From: Syngnathus acus
Lineage: Eukaryota; Chordata; Actinopteri; Syngnathiformes; Syngnathidae
Direction of reading: 5' to 3'
Length of the DNA: 64,000 nucleotides
Assembly (NCBI RefSeq): GCF_901709675.1
Contig: NC_051104.1
Span: forward strand, 2,109,001 to 2,173,000
Part shown: positions 40,701-50,097 of the stretch, piece by piece
How the letters are laid out: each line of letters starts with the position of its first letter
Position numbering within the stretch: position 1 is the first letter of the stretch
The notes under the pieces: generated by a model
Database searches by the model: none
What the model was told of the DNA's origin: nothing
Seen by the model: only the letters and a program-made list of their open reading frames with translations
Made by a program: the position numbers and the translations under genes

Positions 40701-43700
40701 TTTGGTCCATATATAAGGCGCACCTGACTATAAGGCGCACTGTCGGCTTTTGAGAAAATTTTTGGTTTTTAGGTGCGCCTTATAGTCCGGAAAATACGGT
40801 AACTCCGATTGCATGAGCACAGCCGGCCAACTTTTGTTTGACTTTTGAGGCACATTTCCCCAAACTAATGTTTTAGAAATCTCGCCATCAAATTATTCTG
40901 CTGGCATAAACTAATGTGTATGTGTGTATGTGTATGCGCGAGCATGTGTGTAAATACTACCGCTTTGAAGCCCATAACTCTATTCTGGAGAAAAGCAGCA
41001 TCAGGGTGTTATTCCACATCCTGAGATATAAAAGAGGGGAAACATAATAACTTCCCTGGATCTCACGCGCACGCACGCACACGCACTCACGCACACACAC
41101 ACACCCTCTCAGCGCTATTTGCACCCCGCCCGCCTCATCCACCATCCGCCCACTTCTCCCGCCTCAATCTTTGCTTTCAAAGGAAGCGAATCAGCCGGCG
41201 GGACAGAAGGTTACGCATTAGTACTGGTCATTGCTCAAAGAGCCGAGCTTATAAATAATAAAAGGCCGGTGAAGGACACGGGCCGTCGGGATGCGTCTCG
41301 GGTTCACGCCACACCAGTCAAATACCAGACGTGTCATTTCTCTACGCACCCCCCCCTGCCCGCCCCGCCTCTTGTGCGCACACCTGAAAAAAATAAGAAA
41401 ACACGACTCCCGCCGCTTGGATTGCGACGGCGCCGCTTTGTTAGCGGCACATTAAAGGCTCGCCGGTATTGGATTAGCGAGCGCACGCTACACTGGTGTT
41501 CAAAATAAAACAACAAAAAAATGAATTAACATTGAAATTCAATTTACTTGCGACTTTCCTGACAAGGCAAAGACAAGTTTGTGCGCAAAGTCGACATGAA
41601 ACGGGGCGACCTTGGCTCAAGAACATTTCGCGCTCGTTGTCGCGGCAAGGCGGACACGTTAGCGAGCGTGTGAGGCTATTAGCAAGCGTGAGACGCATTT
41701 GTCGGCATTAGCGAGTGTTTTGCATGCAATGACACTGCCAAACGCTCGTAATGAGGAAAGAAAGACTTGTCGCCGGCCTCCCTCTCCTCACCCGCCTTGA
41801 TCCACTTTCATGAATGCTTTGTGCCACTATGACTTAACGTGATGAGGCCCGCTAAGCTGATTACGCACAGACAATAACAGCTCCTGCCTGCGTGTGCGTA
41901 TTGGACAAGAAGTCCCAAAAAGCCGCCCGTACCGCTAACGTGCGTTTTGATCCGCATGACCTCCCGTGGCCGATCATTGCGATAAAAAGCCGCGGGTGGT
42001 CTTTCTGGGCGACCTTGAGCAAAAAGCGGCTCGTCTTTTTGCAGGGACTGGCATAAGTGCGGCCCATTTGGTGCCGACAGTAAGTGTGCCAAATGAGCGG
42101 TGCTGTCCTTCCCGGCCCGGCCGGCTTTTGACAACGTGATGATCGAAGCGTCACATCCTCGCCAGACTAAATGCAAACTGACAAGAGATGAGCCTGCGCT
42201 CGGCCAATACAATGCGGAATTGTGCTCTGAGTGTCTTATTATCTTGTCGGCTGATGTCTGTAGGAGGCAGATTTGACTTGAGGAGTGAAGACAGAAGCTG
42301 CAACACACATCACAAAAAAAAAAACACACGCACACAACAAATGTCTGCTCTCTGACTAACAACAGCTTTCCACACCTAATGTCCAGCACTTGTGCTCGGG
42401 AATAAAATGCAAGGCGGCGGCGTGTTTGCGGTGCTTCATAGCGCCTGTTAGCTGAAGTGGAAGACTATTTGCACAGGCCAGCTTTTAGGAGGAGGAGGCG
42501 CTGGAGCGCTCACGCTTTCGGCAGGTTCACAATTTGTTGTCGGACAAACACGGCCTCGGCTGTCATCGCTGACGTCCGCTCGCTAGACTGACAACAACTG
42601 CAATCAGAAGAATCTAAAACAATTCTTTGTAAACTTTTTACACCAACTAGCACACCTGGAAAAAAAAATTGTCTCGCCAAGTACCGTTTAAAATAACCAG
42701 CATTAAAATACACGAGGATATTGTTGGCCATCTTTGTGGAATGACAAACTAGTTTCTAGTTAACTATTTTTAAGATATATTTAAACGAAGATGAATGGTC
42801 GCAATTTGGATTTGTACGGCCTAAATAGTCAAAAATGATAATTTGTGTTTTGGTATTGTTGGATTCGGTCCACAACAGTATCAAAATATGGGCCTTTTCT
42901 TGTCAGTGCGCCATGGCGGCCATTTTTTTGGCATGTGGAATAAGTGGCAATCTAGCATCATTGACTTGGTTGAAACATGTCATCCATGTGCCCTGAAGTG
43001 GAGCTGATCACCAAATTGAGTGCTTTAGCGGCACGCTATGGTCTTTTTCAACGTAGCATGTCGGCCATCTTTGTGGAGTTTGTTGTTGGTGGCAAAGCAG
43101 CAACATAGCGCAGGTTGAAGTTAGCTCAACAACGTAGAAGCTAATATCGTTAGCTAATATCACTTGGTGGAAGATTTGATGGGAATAAATTGTAATGAAT
43201 TGAAATGAAGGTGAAATGTAGTTGACAAATGGACTTGATGAGCCTTAAAATCACCCGCTGAACCTGAAAAGCTTTGAAATATAACATCGCATAAAGTAAT
43301 TTTTGTTTGTTTTTGGATGGCATGTCAGCCATGTTTGTTAGTGTGTCACATTATATAATTCTGTCATTTAAATAAAGTTGTATTGTATTGCATTCTATTT
43401 GTTGACTGGGCCTGACCCCAGGGAACATGTTTTTTTTTTTTTTTTTTGCTGTACTAGAATAAAATGGAATTGCACATCCACTATACTAAGTAGCAGTGGC
43501 GTAGGTGTAAGGATTTTTTTTTTTTTTTACACCAAGCATGCACACACAGCACAGAGCAGGAGTATCAAGTACAGTCAACAGAGCCTCAAGAGACACGATG
43601 GAAAAATATTTAACAATGATGACAGCAAATGTGCACAGAGACTAAAAAAAAAAAAAATGTTAGGAGAGTGATTATTTGTTGTAAGTTGCTCTATATTTTG

Positions 43701-44977
43701 CTCATGTTTCCTTTAATGTTAATAAGGAGACAATGTTATGCGGAGGTGTACTTGGAATAATTTTCTAGACAAACGACAGCATTTATAGACACGGCAGGGA
43801 GCCGGTGACAGAAAATAATTGAAAAGCAGTCTTGTAACTGCTGCTGTTGAGTGTAGTGTGTCAGCCTGCCGCTCAGAAAATTGGATCTCATAGCGCTTAT
43901 TTGTATATTGCATTCACGTCAGTTATGTCAGAATAAGATTATTCTCTAGGATTATTTTTTTTTGTCTACAGGAAAATACAAATCTTGTAATAGTGTTCAT
44001 CCATCTCTGCCTTTCCGGCTCACAGGTCAGGAAAAAAAAAGAAAGACGCGCCACAGCCAAGAGCGCTGCCACTGGGTGAGAGAAAAAAAAAAAAAAGGAA
44101 CCACAACCACCGCTGCCGTCACCCACAACCCCCCCAATTCACACTCCAGCGCCTCTAAACAGCAACAATATCATAACCGGGGACCACGAAAAGTGTCGTC
44201 ATTGGTTGCACGGCAAACAAACACTAAAAGTGGCTCAAGTATCAAGAAACACACAATCAAAAAAGAAGCACAGGAAATAAAGCGTGACTACGTTTGGAAG
44301 CAATATTTTGCTTCAGCTCTTTCGCCAACTCTCGTGTGAGTCGTGTCAAATTGCAAGTTTGGCAAATGATTTGACATGCGGGGCCTTTTGAAAACAAAAG
44401 TAAAATGTTAGAATATGAAAAAAAGAGTGACGGTTTGAAATAGAACAGCTGAAATAAAAATAAAATATAAGCACACACAAAGAAACCAATTGAAACAATA
44501 ATCCTTTTTTTGGCAGTTTGGTTAACACGCAAAACAGGCCTTGAAGGAAGGCAGAAAAAAATAGCAGGCACAAGTAACAACAATTTGCATATAATTATGA
44601 CTAAAATGGCCTCATTACTGTTCACATTGACTTTAAAGGCTTTTCATTTCAATGACTAATTATTTCATTTTGTCAATGAAGAAAAAAAAACAAGTTAATA
44701 TGACAGCAACCACATCAAAGTAGCAAAGCACGACAAGAAAGTTGACTCGAGCACCAGATACGTCCGTGAACCGGTACTCACCGTACAGTTTGGCGGGAAC
44801 GCCGTCCCGCTCGGGGCCGTCGGCGGGCGGGAGGGCCGTCTCCTCGTCGAGCTCGCTGTCGGGGCTGCCGGCCGCTCGCTCGTCCGGCCGCCCGCCGAGT
44901 TCCAAAGCGCTCATGTCGCCGCCGCTGCCGCCGCGCATGAGCGAGAGCAGCGGCTTGCTCAGCTGGCCCGTTAGCAT
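15743..44977 (-). CDS. pou6f2: POU class 6 homeobox 2 transcription factor, nine coding exons
   Basis: POU6F2 is a nuclear DNA-binding factor of retina, brain and kidney. Exons in minus-strand order: 44994-44782 (ATG at 44977), 35376-35276, 33795-33558, 27400-27150, 21187-21059, 19107-18898, 18392-18200, 17107-16939, and 16151-15743 or its longer form from 16259. Junction phases agree throughout, predicting 631 or 667 aa. Order along the protein: N-terminal MLTGQLSKPLLS; alanine-rich block with NQPILIPFNAGGHLGGQQGL; His/Gln-rich block; repeated LVTNAQGQ/LLTNAQGQ segments; serine-rich block; POU-specific domain (residues about 445-496 plus exon 9 start); homeodomain (about 544-603) with the recognition helix VVRVWFCNKRQ. 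The tail after KRLKQ is proline-rich and unlike the mammalian tail I remember. A splice acceptor precedes the first listed exon, so an upstream exon exists and could carry an earlier start, as in human. Confidence 0.94.
16721..16757. repeat. (GT)n microsatellite
   Basis: About 18 GT units with one TA interruption, in the intron between the last two pou6f2 exons. Confidence 0.9.
16939..17107 (-). CDS. pou6f2: pou6f2 exon 8: POU-specific domain
   Basis: Encodes EVDGVNLEEIREFAKAFKIR, RRLSLGLTQTQVGQALS and GPAYSQSAICR, helices of the POU-specific domain. It starts and ends in phase 1 and 2, matching its neighbours. It is the most conserved exon with the homeodomain exon. Confidence 0.95.
17108..18199 (-). 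other. pou6f2 intron, AT-rich
   Basis: Strongly AT-rich between 17170 and 17700, in contrast to the GC-rich exon flanks. No coding signal. Confidence 0.6.
18200..18392 (-). CDS. pou6f2: pou6f2 exon 7: serine-rich region
   Basis: Encodes a glycine/serine-rich stretch, LLHLAHRHSPLHRP, more serines, and ALSVGQLVSS before the POU domain. The acceptor is CTCAGCAG, a tandem NAGNAG site, so an extra glutamine may be included or omitted. The frame is fixed by the conserved ALSVGQLV. Confidence 0.9.
18393..18897 (-). other. pou6f2 intron
   Basis: About 500 bp without a coding signal. Confidence 0.6.
18898..19107 (-). CDS. pou6f2: pou6f2 exon 6: glutamine/threonine-rich activation-type region
   Basis: Seventy codons in phase 0: IIGTIPLMANSAG, LQVPPITPQLLTNAQGQ, IIATVIGNQILPVINTQ, GITLSPIKPGQQ. 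This segment is nearly unchanged from the human protein in memory and repeats the TNAQGQII motif of the previous exon. Confidence 0.94.
19108..21058 (-). other. pou6f2 intron
   Basis: Contains a GT-rich tract at 19216-19243, a short C run near 19488-19498, T/A runs, and GC-rich stretches with ATTA motifs (19880-20110). No exon can be supported. The 19880-20110 stretch may be regulatory. Confidence 0.5.
21059..21187 (-). CDS. pou6f2: pou6f2 exon 5: alanine-rich region
   Basis: Forty-three codons in phase 0: PLNPLASQ, six alanines, MAAGSQVFGNALSNLQ, GGGGQLVTNAQGQ. It matches the mammalian NPLASQ...QLVTNAQGQ block. Confidence 0.94.
23152..23215. repeat. Perfect 19-bp inverted repeat with inner hairpin
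   Basis: TTGACATGCTAATGCTAAC at 23152-23170 is exactly complementary in reverse to 23197-23215. The 26-nt spacer itself contains CCGTA-CAAC-TACGG, a five-base stem with a four-base loop. Confidence 0.9.
26170..26193. repeat. (CA)n microsatellite
   Basis: Twelve CA units in a pou6f2 intron. Confidence 0.9.
27150..27400 (-). CDS. pou6f2: pou6f2 exon 4: His/Gln-rich low-complexity region
   Basis: Starts in phase 1 and encodes ATSTLNSQLQHLQQLQQM, then histidine and glutamine runs, then SPARSLPSPVTPPVSLP. The human counterpart is also a glutamine/proline-rich stretch after ATSSLNSQLQ. The run lengths are lineage-specific and likely polymorphic. Confidence 0.92.
29411..29424. repeat. Poly-G run (14 G)
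   Basis: Uninterrupted G run in a pou6f2 intron. Confidence 0.75.
31193..31214. repeat. (CT)n microsatellite
   Basis: About eleven CT units followed by CGCTCGCTCGG. Confidence 0.8.
33500..33549. repeat. (GGAA)n microsatellite next to a pou6f2 splice donor
   Basis: About twelve GGAA units end eight bases from the exon 3 donor at 33557-33556. On the transcript this is a long CUUCC tract just inside the intron. Confidence 0.9.
33558..33795 (-). CDS. pou6f2: pou6f2 exon 3: alanine-rich and NQPILIPFN region
   Basis: Encodes SLLVAQQLANAVGGAMSG, ten alanines, MNQPILIPFNAGGHLGGQQ, GLVLSLPASNLPSLV and MTLPLHNLQ. It ends in phase 1 (CTG CAA G), joining to exon 4. Its alanine runs are longer than in the human protein. 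Confidence 0.95.
33796..35275 (-). other. pou6f2 intron
   Basis: No coding signal. The stretch 34650-34910 is rich in ATTAATGA/TAAT motifs within even-composition sequence and is a candidate enhancer; the region 34960-35190 is AT-rich. Confidence 0.5.
35276..35376 (-). CDS. pou6f2: pou6f2 exon 2
   Basis: Continues YG|AGDSCVRSDLGG, then SPLEQSQVGQSPPGYAAMGPQ, before SLLVAQQ. The phase (1 to 0) fits both neighbours. The sequence is poorly conserved relative to human, which is usual for this linker, so support comes mainly from splice sites and frame. Confidence 0.82.
37230..37242. repeat. Poly-G run (13 G)
   Basis: Follows a GATGATGATGATT stretch in the first large pou6f2 intron. Confidence 0.75.
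40404..40799. mobile_element. Non-autonomous DNA transposon with long terminal inverted repeats
   Basis: The left end CCGTATTTTCCGGACTATAA then GGCGCACC is matched at the right end by its exact reverse complement, giving about 28-bp terminal repeats. The 396-bp element is flanked by TA on both sides. Two further internal copies of the TATAAGGCGCACC module occur in tandem pairs at about 40465-40495 and 40712-40741. There is no transposase. This end sequence is widespread in animal genomes; I leave the superfamily open, the TA flank favouring Tc1/mariner-like integration. Confidence 0.85.
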
Positions 44978-44994
44978 CGGGTCCCCGGGAGGAG
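44782..44994 (-). CDS. pou6f2: pou6f2 first in-window coding exon
   Basis: An acceptor (CCTCCCTGCAG) precedes CTCCTCCCGGGGACCCG and the ATG at 44977. Translation gives MLTGQLSKPLLSLMRGG, an acidic stretch DSELDEETALPPADG and PAKLYG. Human POU6F2 reads DPMIAGQVSKPLLS at this place, and here too GDP precedes the Met, so translation may begin in an upstream exon not identified. Confidence 0.88.
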
Positions 44995-47900
44995 CTGCAG
45001 GGAGGCCAGGTGGGATGCGGAGGGAGGGGGGAAAAAAGAAAAATGCAGCCGTGGTTACAATGTGCTCGGGCGCTCGCCTTGACTACCTCACACTCGCTCT
45101 CTCCCTCTACCAGCATTCTCCCTTTCTATCCCCAGAACCCTCTCTCACCGCTCCCCCCCCTGCTCCCCCCTCCCTCCTTGGTTGCTTTTCAACCCAAAGT
45201 GATGCTGCGAAGTAGCGTTAGGACCTGACGCACGCTTCATTTTAGGCAGCAAACCTTCAAAACTGCACCTTTGCGGGCAGAAGCTCATCAAAGGCAACAG
45301 GAAACAAGAAGAAAAAATAACTGTGCAATCAGTCACTTTCAAATTGCAAAACAATTCCCCAAAATTCATCAATTGATCAAAAACTATTTCCCTTGTTCAA
45401 TTCATTGTTTCCAAAGCGGGTTTAACTTCAAGTCTACCAGCTTTAGATTTTCAGTTTCTAATTAAGGAACACTCTCCAATTTTAGCCATCGCTTTGGATC
45501 CAAATGAGACAAATTCACTCTGGAAATTGACCAACATTTCTGAACAAAACACTATTTATGCATATTTTACTTTTTTTTCCATAAAGGGATAGAAATTAAA
45601 AAAAAAAAAATAGCAGAATAATATCTAGCCAAAAAGCCAACATCAACGCCATCATGCGCACCCTTACCTCAACAAAGCTCCTCACAAATCGATAATAATT
45701 CAGAAGACGAAGCTTCTCGGAGCTCCCCAAAGTTGAAATGGGTCAAACGTGAGGGGGCCGCGTTTGCCCGACGACCCGCTACGACCCGCTCGCCAGTAAG
45801 TTGGGAGCACGTGCACGGCCAGCGCAGCTTTCACGCTGAGGTGGCTTTCCAACGACGAGCGGCGGGGATGTCGCCGCCGCCTCCTCCCTCCCTCCCTAAC
45901 CACCCTCCCTCCCTCCTCCCTCTATCTGTCTCTTCCGCCTTGTGTCTGGCCAGCCGAGAGCTCCTCAGACAGCGCTCACCCCACCTCAGGCTCCGAGATG
46001 CAGACGAGGAGCAGCGGGGCCGCGCTGGGCTTCCTTATTTCGGAATCAACCTAAATATGTCTGCGCAAAGGGCAGGTGACCAGTGTGCACACAAAGCAAG
46101 CAACAAACAACATTGCATTTGTTTGCCTGCACTCACATCTCTTCGTCAACTTTTTTTTTTTACAAGACCCTAATGATGATCACCACATTCCAAATGGAGC
46201 TTTTTTTTTTTTACCTTTTCCAAATTTGGTCATGTGTATCATTTGCCACCCCAGTGCCCCCACCCCTCCCTCGTCCCACAAATCTTCCGCCCTTTGGCCA
46301 GGAGTGCTTTGTCTTATCCCTGAGCTCCCACGCAGTCATGCAGATCAAAATGAGGCTAATTGCTAAGCTAATATTTAGCATGCTTGACTGACTTTCCTAT
46401 GGTAATTCCATTAACATCCCTTTTATGAGCGATTTATATTGCGGGATTATCCCATTGTCCTTAACGACATTAGCGGCCCTCCCCGAGTGGGTAAATTAAT
46501 AAACGCCTCGTTCGTGGATTCAATTAACGCAGCGATGAGATGCCGGGAGACACTTGCGCCCCGGCCCCTCACCGAATAGGATCACTTAGTTTATTAAAAT
46601 CCACTCCCATTGAAATCGGCAACCAGAATCGAAAGGAAAATATTGACAATAAATTTCTGCATTCTGGAGGCATCGGATCTGGACTCGGTAATGGCCAAAA
46701 AAAAAAAAAATTACTCTGAGTGATCTGTACATCCCTAACAGGATTTCTCCAAAATGACTAACCAACATCTGATTCATTCTTTCGATTAACGCAGACGCTG
46801 AGAGATGTGTGGCCCTCCACCTTCACCCCTTACCACCACCACCATCTTCATCATCATCATCATCGCGCAACCTTGCAAGCCGGAGGAAGATTAGAGCCCC
46901 TGATCTCATTCCCGGCACTTGTTTGGAGTCTGTCAGGAAGAGGAATGCCGGCATTAGGGAGGTAGCGCCACACACTCGTGATATGATGAAATAAGGAGAA
47001 AAGGGGAAAGGAAGAAAGGAGAAAAAAAGACAGAGGGATGGACGGAGAGAACGCTGCTCTTCTCCAAAGTGTCACCAGCTTGTTTATTCTATTTTTCATC
47101 ATAGCTGCCGGGCCAAAGATTCCCATTTTCTTTTATTCTTTTTTTTTTTTTGCCTCCCCCCTCCGACATACAAACACCTTCCACCAAGAAAAAAAACGCT
47201 CTCATTTTCTAGGTGCTGCAAAGTGGCACGGCCCAGTGCAAAAACGACATTGTGAAATTTCAGGGCCGCTGTCCCTCGCAGCCTTCAAGCAGCCAACAGA
47301 CTGTGAAGAATAAATAATAAAAAGTTATTGATTATTTTGATGACTGCAAGATTCAATTAGGTATTAATTTTGCCCTCCAGTGGACCTATCAAGGCGAGCG
47401 GGGGGGGGAATGCAGAAGGGAAAATCTACTTTGATGGCCCACATTTAATCGAAGCGCACTCCGAAAATCAAATGGGACACAACGCGTGTTGACTAGTGAC
47501 ATTGTTACCAGACACGCCAGTATTGAACAGCCGCCACAACATCAACTCTTTCCATTGATTAACATTTTCATAGATGATCATATGTCACGTCAAAAGGAGG
47601 TGGAGGGAGGGGACGCCCCATCAACACACAAGCGGGAGGGGGTAATTGGTGGGGTGACAAACTATCAATATGCCGCGTTGATACATCAAATATCAATCGC
47701 CATGTTATCTTCAGCCGGAAAGTATGAAAATGGCGAAGAAAGATAAAAAGATGATCAAATTTTTAGAACTTGACCTTCATGTTACCTCACATTTTTGAGC
47801 AATAAATCATTGCAAGTTCTTTCCGTTTCTGTTTGTGCATGACAGTTTTGCAATGACGCTGAGAAAAATAAAGTGCAGGTACACAAATAATATTGAGTTC

Positions 47901-50097
47901 CGTTTGGAAAATGAATGAATCTGTCAAGCGCCGCCTCCAAATGTCCTTCCTTTTGTCTCGTTGCTGTGCTGCGGAATGACAAAAGAATCTAAATTGACCT
48001 CAAAGGTCGCATTTAATTACTTTGGAGGCCTTTTTTTTGACAGCAACAACACAAAGTTGGCTGGCCAGGAGGTGAATCGATATCGAATTGGAGGAAGTAT
48101 TGCGATAAATCGATTATTCAATATTTCTACCCATCCCGATCAAAAATTCAAGACGGCAACTGAAGCTGCCTCTCCTTTTCTCCACAAGCGGTAGCTGATG
48201 TGGTGAAGGACAAAGTTGATATTTTCTCTTCCATCACACTCATTAAAAGGTTCGACAGTTAGCGCCCCCCTCCAGCCCCACTTTTTCTCTCTCCGGCAAA
48301 ACGCTCCCTGGTGGATGATTGGAGGGCGAGTGCAGGCTGAGTGTTATCAAAGTGCTGTATTAAAAGGAGCTCTTTGAAGCTCAATCGGCAGCGGCAGGTC
48401 CAGAACAGGGCGCAGCCTCTGATTGGTCAGGTGTAGCCTAGTTTTTTTTTTGTTTTTTTTATATACTTTTTTTTTTTTTTGCTCGATCGATGGACTGCAC
48501 TGACATTCTGGAGGATCAAAGACTTCTGTGCCCTAATCTGACTCCTCCTATGAGGGGGGGGGGGCGGCAAGGGTTGTTTTTCTGCTTTTATTTTACCCTA
48601 TGAAAAATACCCTATGAAGTAGATCTCGGACACTGCATTTATCAAGCCATAAATAATGCAAACGTCGACAGAGAATGGCATGCCGCACGGCGGGCACTGC
48701 GCCGGAGTGACACTACAGAGGACTCGCTGCCACTCAAAAGCGAGCGGCGCCGTCCTCGGGGACCCCCGCCATGCCGTAGCAAAAGGTGTGAAAATCTGAT
48801 TTCCCAAAAAGGGATCGGTAATTCTCTCTGAGGGTGGAAGCCTCAATCAATAAATCATTGCTAAGTAGATTGTAAAATCCCCTTCTTGGTATCAGTGCAT
48901 TAAGATTCTCCCGAGGGTGGACGAAGGGGAGAAAATGGCAGCGTGAGACAATCTCAATAAAGAGAAGGCAAATCGTACCGTTGCAATTCACTCGGAAGTT
49001 GGCCGGCAGCCGGCAGTGGCGAGAAAGAGCGACCCGAGAGGTGATGACAAGTTGTGGAATGCATTTGGGCCCCATTCCCAGTTCTGTGGGGTGCACTTTA
49101 AGCGGTCCGTTGGGTTATGCTGCAAATACACAGAAAACATTTAGTCCACAACAAAAGATTGAATGATTTTATCAATTAAATCAATTGTCCTGGCCGAGAC
49201 AAACTCAGGTAGCTAGTTTGCAAAGGCAGTCTGAGATTTTGCTCCTCCACAAATACTTGTGCTCCCTCGCAACGAATGCAAAACATTTTTTTTCTTCTCC
49301 CATGTCATTTCAAGGGTTCCATAGTATGGCTCTTTTAGGGTACAATAAAAAAAAAAAAGGAGTCAAAATGGCTCCTGATAGGAACCAGTTTCACTTTAGA
49401 AAAACAACTAAAACCCTCATAGTACAATAACTTCCACACACAATTTATATTAATTAGTTGTTTTTATTTAAAATTAAATAATACTTACATTTAAATAACA
49501 CTATTATGCATTTTTTAACAAACTCGGAAGAAAAATATTGTTAACACTTTTTAATTTAAACACCTCCATCGTTGACTAATGCTTGATACCTCATGCAATG
49601 ACATTGAATTGTGACAATGTCATTATGGTAAACGAACATGCAGAAACTAATGGTGCACGTGCGCATGACGTTACCTGTTGTGACGCAGTTGAAAATTCTT
49701 CCGCATCTCTTCATCCTTTAAAATTCCCTTTTTGGCTAAACTAATATACTCTTGCAAAAAACTAACCAACCACGTAAAAATCTGACTAAAGTTATCACCA
49801 AAACTCATAGACGAAGAAATGTATCTCTCCTAAATTGATTGCTTCTTGCATTAATCAATGCACTCCTATCGGTTGCGTTTTCTAGCAGGAAAACTTCAAG
49901 TCCCACAAACCCCCGCGTCGGCGTTGCTGTCATGTGATTCAAGTTAAAGGCAGCGAGCGTAGTCTAGCCGACAACAAGCATCACGCGTGTACTGTCGTGA
50001 TTATTTTTATTGTCATGCCGGGATAATAACCGTGCTGTTGGGGACCTCTAAGTAGGTTTCAACTACAGTCGAAGCGAATTTATTGTCGGATAAGACG
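44995..50097. other. Region between pou6f2 and vps41
   Basis: No gene can be supported. It probably contains the pou6f2 upstream exon(s) and promoter; one possible minus-strand donor is at about 45979 (GGTGG|GGTGAGCG), weak. The stretch 46340-46560 has clustered TAAT and CCATTGT motifs and is a candidate enhancer. CAT trinucleotides at 46847-46865 and T/A runs (48440-48480, 49340) are simple sequence. Confidence 0.45.
49930..49937. promoter_or_regulatory. M-box type E-box in the vps41 promoter
   Basis: TCATGTGA about 165 bp above the vps41 ATG. MiT/TFE factors (MITF, TFEB) bind this octamer and control lysosomal genes, which suits a HOPS subunit. Use is inferred. Confidence 0.4.

Larger units (their letters stand above)
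35377..44781 (-). other. First large pou6f2 intron (about 9.4 kb)
   Basis: Holds the inverted-repeat DNA element at 40404-40799 and a G run at 37230-37242. Otherwise it is a mixture of GC-rich, TAAT-containing sequence (35500-38900) and AT-rich sequence (39000-39650, 42700-44700). No exon is supported. Confidence 0.5.

Noticed and set aside
45979-46060. Minus-strand donor as a pou6f2 first exon
   Set aside because: The splice site is weak and no start codon or upstream signal supports it; mentioned only as a possibility in the region entry.
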